Shown here piece after piece: positions 5,622 through 11,783 of a stretch of DNA of 11,783 nucleotides. The stretch's first letter is position 1. Each line of letters starts with the position of its first letter. The notes below the pieces were generated by a model. That model did not search any database. It saw nothing but the letters and a program-made list of their open reading frames with translations, and was not told the DNA's origin. The stretch is from contig DBWI01000017.1 of NCBI GenBank assembly GCA_002308915.1, positions 1 to 11,783 on the forward strand, given 5' to 3'. The position numbers and the translations under genes were made by a program. Source of the stretch: Christensenella sp. UBA1242 (GTDB taxonomy: Bacteria > Bacillota > Clostridia > Christensenellales > UBA1242).

Positions 5622-6596
5622 TTATACAATACCCCAAATGGTATTCATTATAAGCCAAGCAATATACAAAACATAAATAGAAAGGACTGCTATCCCTTGC
5701 CACTTATATGTTTTGTTTTTAATCAAAATTGGAATAACCATAACAAAAGTCAAAACAACCATAACTGGCAAAGAAATAAATGCTGTTTCTTTTGTTATTG
5801 GCATACTGTTATTCCAAGCAATAACTCTTGAAATCCCAAGAATTAAACACAAGTTCAAAATGTTAGAACCAATAATATTACCTATTGCCAAATCTGGAGT
5901 ATCTTTTTTGATTGAGTTTATTATTGTTACAAGTTCTGGAAGACTTGTTCCAATGGCAACTACAGTTAAACCAATAAATTGTTCACTAACGCCAATCACT
6001 TTTGCCAAAAATTCAACTTTTTGTACAAGAAGATATGCACCACCAGCAATAGCAGCGGCTCCACCAATAAACAAGACAAGCGTCAACCAAAGTGGTTTTG
6101 TTTTTTCTTCTTCTTCGTCACTTTTTCCTGGATTTTTCTTTGAAAAGTTTTTTGCATCAATAAAATTCACAACAAAAAACACAAGTGTTAAACACAAAAG
6201 TACAATTCCTTGCCAAGCGTAGATTTTGAACCAGAATCCAGCAATCAAAACAAGAGTAGAAACAGCCAAAAGTAAGTAATACTTAATCATTCCACCCTTT
6301 CTTAGCCTTGTTGGAATTGCGATAAATGCAATTCCACAAACAAGTCCAATGTTGCAAATTGCAGAACCAACTGCATTACCAACGGCAAGTCCAGTTGTTC
6401 CATCAACACTAGAAAAAATTGCAACAAGAAGTTCCGCAAGTGTTGTTGCGACACTCATAATTGTTGCACCAAAAACTATTTTAGGTATATGCATTCTTTG
6501 GGCTAAATATTGTGAAGAATCAACAAAGACATCTCCACCTTTTATAACCAAAAACAAAGAAACTAATAACAAAATTACAGCTATTGCTATATCCAT
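5622..6596 (-). CDS. CaCA-family sodium/calcium exchanger (YrbG-like)
   Basis: A 324-residue polytopic inner-membrane protein with about ten hydrophobic segments in two homologous halves. This is the length and layout of bacterial CaCA antiporters, which exchange Ca2+ for Na+ (or K+/H+). The second alpha repeat is canonical: GLTVVAIGTSLPELV at 209-223 (Glu221) and then IGNIIGSNILNL at 238-249. The first repeat is changed: FGATIMSVATTLAELL at 42-57, with ATTLAE where GTSxPE is usual, but Glu55 and GNAVGSAI (73-80) are kept. A charged cytoplasmic loop (about 147-168, with a run of Glu) separates the halves, as expected. GGGAG lies 8 nt before the ATG. It follows the small membrane protein gene by 22 nt and is the last gene of the rmuC-uvrC operon. 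No clear terminator follows, so some read-through into rpsT is possible. Ion specificity is not determined by sequence. Confidence 0.9.
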   Translation of the reverse strand: MDIAIAVILLLVSLFLVIKGGDVFVDSSQYLAQRMHIPKIVFGATIMSVATTLAELLVAIFSSVDGTTGLAVGNAVGSAICNIGLVCGIAFIAIPTRLRKGGMIKYYLLLAVSTLVLIAGFWFKIYAWQGIVLLCLTLVFFVVNFIDAKNFSKKNPGKSDEEEEKTKPLWLTLVLFIGGAAAIAGGAYLLVQKVEFLAKVIGVSEQFIGLTVVAIGTSLPELVTIINSIKKDTPDLAIGNIIGSNILNLCLILGISRVIAWNNSMPITKETAFISLPVMVVLTFVMVIPILIKNKTYKWQGIAVLSIYVLYIAWLIMNTIWGIV

Positions 6597-6618
6597 GATG
6601 TGCTCCCAAAGTTATTAT

Positions 6619-6894
6619 CTACGATTTTTTTGATTTTATAATAAAGAAAAACACCAATCCAGCAATAATTGCTCCACCAAAACAAGAAGCAGCAATCACA
6701 ATTGTTTTTGTTGTGTTGTCTTGTTTCTCAATTTCATCAGTTTTTTTATCTTGGTCATCATATTCTACTACCATATTATGTTCAACTGAATTGATGCTTA
6801 TGGCGTGTTGATTATTTATACAAACATACTTTGGAACATTAAATCCAACTAAAACAAATACTAAAGATAAAATCACAAAACTAATTTTTCTCAT
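6619..6894 (-). CDS. Small membrane protein of unknown function, coupled to uvrC
   Basis: I do not recognise a family. From the ATG at 6894 it is 91 residues. There is a short basic N-terminus (MRK) and a hydrophobic stretch at 4-19, consistent with a signal peptide or anchor. A polar, acidic middle region (about 28-62) follows, then a second hydrophobic segment at 64-86 with a GGAIIAG small-residue patch, and a basic tail (KSKKS). This predicts an outside middle part anchored at the C-terminus. Cys25 and Cys71 are the only cysteines. Three in-frame starts exist: GTG 6903, ATG 6897 and ATG 6894. AGGTG overlaps the GTG, so 6894 (6-nt spacing) is preferred. It overlaps the 3' end of uvrC by 14 nt and precedes the exchanger gene by 22 nt. 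A role with the exchanger is only a guess from position. Confidence 0.7.
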   Translation of the reverse strand: MRKISFVILSLVFVLVGFNVPKYVCINNQHAISINSVEHNMVVEYDDQDKKTDEIEKQDNTTKTIVIAASCFGGAIIAGLVFFFIIKSKKS

Positions 6895-8677
6895 CATTTT
6901 CACCTATCTCTTTTTTTATTTTTATTGCAAGATTAATATCAATTCCTTTAACCAAATTAAGTTCATCAACACTTGCTTTTTGAATTTGTTCAAAAGTGCC
7001 AAATTGGTCAAATAGTGCTTTCTTTTTTACATCACCAAGCCCCTTAATGTCATCAAGTGGACTTTTTACCATACTCTTTGAACGAAGCGACCTGTGGAAT
7101 GTTATTGCAAATCTATGTGCTTCATCTCTTATTCCTTGCAAAATTCTAAGTTCGCTACTACCCCTTTCAAGCATAATTGGGACATTGCTTTCTGGCCTAA
7201 ACACTTCTTCAAATTTTTCTGCAAGTGAAATTATATCATAATGCTTATCAAACTCTTTAAGTACTTCACAAACGGAACTCAATTGTCCCTTGCCCCCATC
7301 TATAACCAACAAGTCTGGTACTTGGGTAAAACTTATATCTTCACCTTCCATTTCTTGAAATCTACGTCTTAATGTCTGCTTTAAGCACTCAAAATCGTTT
7401 GGTTCATCAAATCCATGCATCTTAAATTTTCTATACATATTTTTTGCAGGTTTACCTGCAATAAATACAGTCATTGATGCAACTTGATTTGTTCCACTAA
7501 TATGTGAAATATCATAGCACTCAATTCTATTTGGAATTTTTGACAAATTGAGCTTATTTTTTAATTTTTCCAAGGCACCAATTGTTTTGTCATATTCGAT
7601 ATCTTCTTTGTATTGAACTTTAGTTAAATATTCATTTGCATTTAGTATTGCCGTTTTAATTAAATTATGCTTAACTCCTTTTTGTGGGAAAGAAATTTTG
7701 TTTACAAATTCTAAATCACTTTTTGTTATATCAATATTGCACAAAATTTCTTTAGGGATTTCATGCTTTGAATAATATTGGTTAACAAAATTTTCCATTG
7801 TTTCGTTTTCATACAAGCTAGCATCAACAACACTTTGAGTTTGCACACCAAGAATTTTTCCATGTCTTATTGTTAGAACACAAATTGCCCCAATAACCCC
7901 ATTGTTGACATAACTAATTGCATCAATAGAATAATCGTTTGGAAGATCTGCAACAACTTTTTGTTTCAGGTTGTTAACCATCTTTAACATATCTCTTATT
8001 TCTAATGCTCTTTCAAAGTTTTCACAAGACGAAGCAACTTCCATTTTTGTTTGTAAAATTTTCTCTATATCACTATCATTTCCACGCAAAAAGTCCATTG
8101 CTTTGTTTACCAAAAATTTATAGTCTTGTGAAGATATTTGTTTATTACAAGGTGCGCTACAAAGCCCCAATGAATACTCCAGACAAGGTCGTTTTGGTGT
8201 TTTAGGCAAAACACCTTTGCATGTTCTTAATGGATATGCCATATTAACAATTCTTATTAGTTGATATGGGCTAATTGAAGAAATGTAAGGTCCAAAATAT
8301 TTTGAACCATCATTTTTTATTCTTCTCACCACTTCAAGTCGTGGATATTCATCTTTAACCGTTACACGAATATATGGATAAGCCTTATCATCTTTGAGTA
8401 AAATATTATAAAATGGCTTATACTTTTTTATTAAGTTGTTCTCTAATGCAAAAGCATCTCTTTCTGTTAATGTAATAAAATATTCAAAATAATCAACATG
8501 TGAAACCATTGCCATAACCTTGGCAGGTTTTGGCGAGTTATTAAAATATTGGCTAACTCTATTTTTAAGATTTTTAGCCTTGCCAACATATATAACAGCA
8601 CCACTAACAGAGTGCATTACATACACTCCTGGCTTTGTGGTTAAACTTGCTAACTTCTCCTTTATTTTGTCATTCAT
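6881..8677 (-). CDS. uvrC: UvrABC system protein C (excinuclease subunit)
   Basis: UvrC makes both incisions in nucleotide excision repair after UvrB loads at a lesion. The 598-aa length is typical. The N-terminal GIY-YIG nuclease is at about 15-95 (KPGVYVM at 15-21, VIYVGKAKNLKNRV at 28-41). The four-cysteine cluster Cys153, Cys165, Cys173, Cys177 is spaced as in E. coli UvrC, where it holds an Fe-S cluster. The UVR domain that contacts UvrB is at about 205-238. The RNase H-like nuclease has Asp389 (YDISH), Asp460 (VIDGGKGQ) and His521 (RDEAHRF). Helix-hairpin-helix motifs cover about 543-590, with the second degenerate at GIDINLAIKI. The start overlaps the phosphohexomutase stop by one base (TAATG). 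The nearest SD-like GAGGAAG is about 16 nt away, so coupling probably drives initiation. All catalytic residues are present. Confidence 0.98.
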   Translation of the reverse strand: MNDKIKEKLASLTTKPGVYVMHSVSGAVIYVGKAKNLKNRVSQYFNNSPKPAKVMAMVSHVDYFEYFITLTERDAFALENNLIKKYKPFYNILLKDDKAYPYIRVTVKDEYPRLEVVRRIKNDGSKYFGPYISSISPYQLIRIVNMAYPLRTCKGVLPKTPKRPCLEYSLGLCSAPCNKQISSQDYKFLVNKAMDFLRGNDSDIEKILQTKMEVASSCENFERALEIRDMLKMVNNLKQKVVADLPNDYSIDAISYVNNGVIGAICVLTIRHGKILGVQTQSVVDASLYENETMENFVNQYYSKHEIPKEILCNIDITKSDLEFVNKISFPQKGVKHNLIKTAILNANEYLTKVQYKEDIEYDKTIGALEKLKNKLNLSKIPNRIECYDISHISGTNQVASMTVFIAGKPAKNMYRKFKMHGFDEPNDFECLKQTLRRRFQEMEGEDISFTQVPDLLVIDGGKGQLSSVCEVLKEFDKHYDIISLAEKFEEVFRPESNVPIMLERGSSELRILQGIRDEAHRFAITFHRSLRSKSMVKSPLDDIKGLGDVKKKALFDQFGTFEQIQKASVDELNLVKGIDINLAIKIKKEIGENDEKN

Positions 8678-10284
8678 TACAGAAATAATTTAACTTCCTC
8701 CAATACTTTAACTGATCTATCTTTTGCTTCTTTTTTTGAATTACCTTTAACAAACAAATATATTTTAAGCTTTGGTTCTGTTCCACTCGGTCTAATAATA
8801 AAAGTGATATTTTGTGATGAAAATTTTAAGAAGTTTTGTTTCTTTAGTCCAGTGTTATCATTCAAATAATCAACTACTTCTGTAATTCCTTCGCCGTCAA
8901 TTACTTTTGGTGGATTGCTTCTTAAATTGTCAACTGCATTATTCATTATTTGCTTGCTATTTACACCATCATACTTAACACTATCACCTATGGTTTCAAG
9001 ATAACCATACTTTTTGTATATATCATCAAGATAGTCAACAAGTGTTTTATTTTCTCTTTTTAATTTTTCGGCAATATCACAAAGCATAAGCGTTGAATAA
9101 ATACCATCTTTGTCAAAATATGTGTTTTTTATAACATAACCACAACTCTCTTCACAAATCAAAAGTTGATTCTCTTTCCCATACTTATCCCAAAGTTCTT
9201 TGCCTTTTGTTCCAAGACTTAAAAAACCTGTTAAAGTTTTGTGAAATTCGACATTATTTGCTTTGCACATAGTTTCAAGCAGCGGACTTGTTACAACACT
9301 TGTAACCACATATCTATTGTCTGCTTTGTTTGTTTCAATCAAGTACTCAGCAAAAACATATGCTACTTCATTCCCAGTTAACTTAACATATTCTCCGTTG
9401 TGTTTTGCCATAACACCAATTCTGTCTGCATCTGGGTCTGTTGCAATGATTATATCTCCATCTTTTTGTTTTGCAAGTTTTATTGCTTCAACAAACGCTT
9501 CCACAAATTCAGGGTTTGGATATGGACAAGTCAAAAACTCGCCATTGCCATTTTTTTGTGTAGATGGTACAAAGTACTTATATTTATTTTGTTTTAGTAT
9601 TTTGTCAACATACTTTAAACCTGTACCATTAAGTGGTGTATAAATAACTTTAAGTAGTTTTTCATCATCACTTTTTTTGTCATTAACAAACTCAAGTGCT
9701 TCCTTGGTTTTTATATACACAGGTTTTTTTTGAACTCTTTGATTATATATTTGATTATATACATCAACTTCATTTAACTCGTTAAATACTTTTGAAATCT
9801 CTTGTTGAGTGGCGTCATTTATTTGAATACCATTGCTGTCATAAATCTTTATACCATTAAATGTTTTATTGTTATGACTTGCTGTTATCATAACTCCAAT
9901 TGTTGTATTGTACTTTGTTGTCATATAAACACAAAGTGGTGTTGGAGCATATTCCTTAAACAAATAAACATCAACATTAAATGCAAGTAAAACCTTTGCA
10001 AAAAGTTTTGAAAATTTTTTGCTATTGTTTCTTGTATCAAAACACACAACAGCAGATTTATTGTCAAATTTTTGCAAATAGTTTGCCGTTGCATAAGCAA
10101 GCTTGCAAACGGTAAGTTCATTCATTCCAAGCGTTCCAAGTTGCATAACTCCACGCATCCCAGCAGTACCAAATTCCAAACCACCTGCAAAGTTATCTTC
10201 CTTTTGACTATCATTTAGACTTTGTAGTTGTTTTTGTATTTTTTTGTCTAAAATATTTTTTGACCAATATTCAAAATCATTCAT
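8677..10284 (-). CDS. Alpha-D-phosphohexomutase (phosphoglucomutase/phosphomannomutase, PgcA-like)
   Basis: The enzyme interconverts hexose 6- and 1-phosphates through a phosphoserine, feeding sugar nucleotide and polysaccharide synthesis. Numbering from the ATG at 10284 gives 535 aa, slightly short of the 550-580 of PgcA/PGM2-type members. LEFGTAGMRG (36-45) identifies this subgroup. Active serine Ser136 lies in GVMITASHNN, the metal loop TDPDADRIG at 282-290 has Asp283, Asp285 and Asp287, the sugar loop EESCG is at 378-382, and the phosphate loop RPSGTEPK is at 498-505. Four domains in the standard order are implied. An ATG one codon earlier (10287) also exists. AGGAGG ends 3 nt before it and 6 nt before 10284, favouring 10284. 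The gene overlaps the end of rmuC by 8 nt and uvrC by 1 nt. Substrate preference among Glc, Man and deoxyribose phosphates cannot be decided. Confidence 0.93.
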   Translation of the reverse strand: MNDFEYWSKNILDKKIQKQLQSLNDSQKEDNFAGGLEFGTAGMRGVMQLGTLGMNELTVCKLAYATANYLQKFDNKSAVVCFDTRNNSKKFSKLFAKVLLAFNVDVYLFKEYAPTPLCVYMTTKYNTTIGVMITASHNNKTFNGIKIYDSNGIQINDATQQEISKVFNELNEVDVYNQIYNQRVQKKPVYIKTKEALEFVNDKKSDDEKLLKVIYTPLNGTGLKYVDKILKQNKYKYFVPSTQKNGNGEFLTCPYPNPEFVEAFVEAIKLAKQKDGDIIIATDPDADRIGVMAKHNGEYVKLTGNEVAYVFAEYLIETNKADNRYVVTSVVTSPLLETMCKANNVEFHKTLTGFLSLGTKGKELWDKYGKENQLLICEESCGYVIKNTYFDKDGIYSTLMLCDIAEKLKRENKTLVDYLDDIYKKYGYLETIGDSVKYDGVNSKQIMNNAVDNLRSNPPKVIDGEGITEVVDYLNDNTGLKKQNFLKFSSQNITFIIRPSGTEPKLKIYLFVKGNSKKEAKDRSVKVLEEVKLFL

Positions 10285-11512
10285 CATCTTCCTCCTCGCT
10301 AGAGAAATCTAATTGTTCATCATCTTCCAATTCAATTAAACTGTCTTCATTTGCTGCACTGGAAACATTTTTTAGTTTTCTCTCAATTGTTTTTGTTTTC
10401 TTTGTTGCAAATTCAATTGTGTTTGATGCTTCTGTGAGTTTCTTTTGTGTTTTTGCTAAAAGTTCAACAAACTTAGAAAACTCTCTTTTGAATGTTCCAA
10501 GAAGTGTCCAAACTTCGCTTGAACGTTTTTCTATTGTCAAACTTCTAAAACCAAGTTGCAAACTGTTAAGGAGTGCCGCAATGGTTGTTGGTCCACAAAC
10601 AACAACTTTGTATTGTTGTTGTAAAAATTCACATAACCCAGGAATTCTTAACACTTCAGCATAAAGACCTTCTATTGAAAGATACATAATTGCAAAGTCA
10701 GTTGTCTTTGGTATCAAAATATACTTTTCACAAATCTTCTTTGCTTCATCTTTTATTCTCTTTTCCAAACCCTTAACAGCAAGTTCAACTTCTTCTTTAA
10801 CACCATTCTCGCTTGCTTCTATAAGTCTTTGATAGTCTTCTATTGGGAACTTTGCATCTATTGGCAACAACACTTCGCCGCTATCGTCTTTGCCAGGCAT
10901 TTTAATCGCAAAGTCAACTCTGTCCATATTTTTTGAGTTTATATTCACTTGGCTCATATATTGGTCCTTGGTTAAAATTTGCTCAAGCAAGTTACCAAGT
11001 TGAATTTCTCCCCAAGTACCACGAGTTTTTACATTTGTTAAAACTTTCTTTAAGTCGCCAACACTTGTTGCAAGTTGTTTCATTTCGCCAATGCCTTCAT
11101 AAACTGATTGCAATCTGTTGTTAATTATGTTGAAAGATTGTGTTAATCTGTTCTCCAAACTTGCATCCAATTTTTCATCGACAGTTTGTCTCATCTGCTC
11201 CAATTTTTTCTCGTTATCTTCTCTAATTTTATTTAAACTACTTTCAAGTGTTGTTCTTATTTCTTTTAGTTGCTCATGAAGTAATGTCGTTGTTTGAGTG
11301 ATATTTTGAGTCACACTTTGAATAAGCATAGCATTTCTTTCTTGAGAAAATTGAGATTGAAGTTTTGAATTTTCTTCAATCTTTTGCTCAAGTTTTTTTA
11401 TGTATTCAACATTATTTGTCCCACCTTGACTTTTGGTTGATTTTACCAAAACAACTGTTACAAGAACAATACACAAAACAGAAAGAACTATACTAATTAT
11501 TTGTAATATCAT
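10277..11512 (-). CDS. rmuC: DNA recombination protein RmuC
   Basis: RmuC-family proteins limit inversion at short repeats in E. coli and have a predicted restriction-endonuclease-like fold. This 411-aa copy has an N-terminal membrane anchor (about 2-23) and then a long coiled coil (about 36-150). The conserved nuclease-like core has TRGTWGEIQLGNLLEQIL (163-180, Glu169) and PIDAKFPIEDYQRL (217-230, Asp219 and Lys221, a DxK motif). GPTTIAALLNSLQLGFRSL (307-325) follows, then a further coiled helix at 340-385. The last 25 residues are strongly acidic, ending SSEEEDDE. The start ATG has GGAG about 10 nt upstream, inside the preceding gene, which it overlaps by 20 nt. The acidic tail codons also form the ribosome site of the phosphohexomutase gene. 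Family membership is clear; the biochemical activity in this organism is inferred. Confidence 0.95.
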   Translation of the reverse strand: MILQIISIVLSVLCIVLVTVVLVKSTKSQGGTNNVEYIKKLEQKIEENSKLQSQFSQERNAMLIQSVTQNITQTTTLLHEQLKEIRTTLESSLNKIREDNEKKLEQMRQTVDEKLDASLENRLTQSFNIINNRLQSVYEGIGEMKQLATSVGDLKKVLTNVKTRGTWGEIQLGNLLEQILTKDQYMSQVNINSKNMDRVDFAIKMPGKDDSGEVLLPIDAKFPIEDYQRLIEASENGVKEEVELAVKGLEKRIKDEAKKICEKYILIPKTTDFAIMYLSIEGLYAEVLRIPGLCEFLQQQYKVVVCGPTTIAALLNSLQLGFRSLTIEKRSSEVWTLLGTFKREFSKFVELLAKTQKKLTEASNTIEFATKKTKTIERKLKNVSSAANEDSLIELEDDEQLDFSSEEEDDE

Positions 11513-11783
11513 AATTTTTTATCTCCATTATTAAATCTTCTTTAATATTCAAAATTTCACCATCGAATACTTTTCTTAATAATTCTTGTAATATTTTTCC
11601 ATAATATTTTTCTGGTATTTTTTTATTATTTTTTTTAATATCATCTCCATCAATACAAAGGTCTTTAACCATTATAGGAACATGATAATTAGTTATATAA
11701 TTATAAAAGAAATTATATTTATTAAATAAAAATATATTTTTTTTCGATAATATTTTTCCTATTTTTTCAAAATACTTATAATA
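11493..11783 (-). CDS. C-terminal part of a CCA tRNA nucleotidyltransferase/poly(A) polymerase-like protein (partial)
   Basis: The minus frame is open from the right edge (96 codons seen) to a TAG at 11493-11495 inside rmuC. Its start lies outside the window. The sequence MVKDLCIDGDDIKK, then a Pro, YYGKILQELLRKVFDGEILN and KEDL, fits the C-terminal helical region of bacterial CCA-adding enzymes, whose consensus is L-x-I-x-G-x-D-L then PG-x-x-x-G-x-x-L-x-x-L-L-x-x-V-x-x-G-x-x-x-N-x-x-E-x-L. The usual LGxxPG phrase is altered here to NNKKIPEKY. The catalytic GSxxR(D)xD head domain is not visible, so activity cannot be assessed. The overlap of 20 nt with rmuC and the embedded rmuC ribosome site indicate an operon. 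Base composition is extreme (about 16% G+C over 11521-11783 by hand count), much lower than the neighbours. Assignment rests on a short C-terminal pattern. Confidence 0.6.
   Translation of the reverse strand, partial: YYKYFEKIGKILSKKNIFLFNKYNFFYNYITNYHVPIMVKDLCIDGDDIKKNNKKIPEKYYGKILQELLRKVFDGEILNIKEDLIMEIKNYDITNN

Noticed and set aside
5713..6222. 169-codon open frame on the plus strand opposite the CaCA exchanger gene
   Set aside because: Antisense shadow of a clear transporter gene. No ribosome site and no recognisable protein features.
9263..9643. 126-codon plus-strand open frame opposite the phosphohexomutase gene
   Set aside because: It lies entirely within a well-supported gene on the other strand and shows no independent signals.
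10260..10664. 134-codon Ser- and Phe-rich plus-strand open frame opposite rmuC
   Set aside because: Its Ser/Phe-rich composition is the antisense image of the Glu/Lys-rich coiled coil and acidic tail of RmuC.

Overview
The window is a compact, low-G+C (roughly 30% by eye), gene-dense chromosomal segment from a bacterium that uses the standard bacterial code (TGG for Trp, TGA used as a stop). Strong AGGAGG-type Shine-Dalgarno sites, sigma-A-like promoters with 17-bp spacers, and a GlmU-like gene followed by pth and mfd (compare glmU-prs-ctc-pth-mfd in Bacillus) all point to a Bacillota lineage, most likely Clostridia-like and possibly an uncultured gut group. The exact taxon cannot be read from this window. 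I see no rRNA, tRNA, CRISPR array, IS element or prophage.

Layout. (a) 1-2062, minus strand: an operon with its own promoter, running from a degenerate, shortened GlmU-like protein to peptidyl-tRNA hydrolase (pth) to the N-terminal third or less of Mfd, which leaves the window at base 1. (b) 2072-2661, minus: monocistronic greA with a strong promoter, a 64-nt leader containing a small hairpin and T-run, and a terminator. (c) 2660-2746: a short divergent control region with two AT-rich inverted repeats. (d) 2747-3395, plus: a DUF378-type small membrane protein and an orphan HicB-like protein with its own promoter. (e) 3407-3437: a bidirectional terminator shared by the convergent genes. (f) 3442-5202, minus: an M16 zinc peptidase with an unusual C-terminal extension. 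(g) 5213-5579, minus: rpsT (ribosomal protein S20) with promoter and terminator. (h) 5622-11783, minus: a tightly packed operon running from a CCA-adding-enzyme-like C-terminus (partial) to rmuC, a phosphohexomutase, uvrC, a small two-segment membrane protein, and a CaCA-family Na+/Ca2+ exchanger. Most junctions in it overlap by 1-20 nt.

Functionally this is mainly housekeeping: translation (pth, rpsT, CCA enzyme), transcription fidelity (greA), and DNA repair (mfd, uvrC, rmuC; Mfd recruits the UvrABC system whose nuclease subunit is encoded here), with sugar-phosphate metabolism and ion transport. I did not find a clear novel defence or mobile system. The observations most worth a second look are the GlmU-family probable pseudoenzyme in the classical glmU-pth-mfd position, the orphan HicB-like protein, the unrecognised membrane protein translationally coupled to uvrC, the extended M16 peptidase, and the sharp drop in G+C (about 16%) over the CCA-enzyme-like gene at the right edge.
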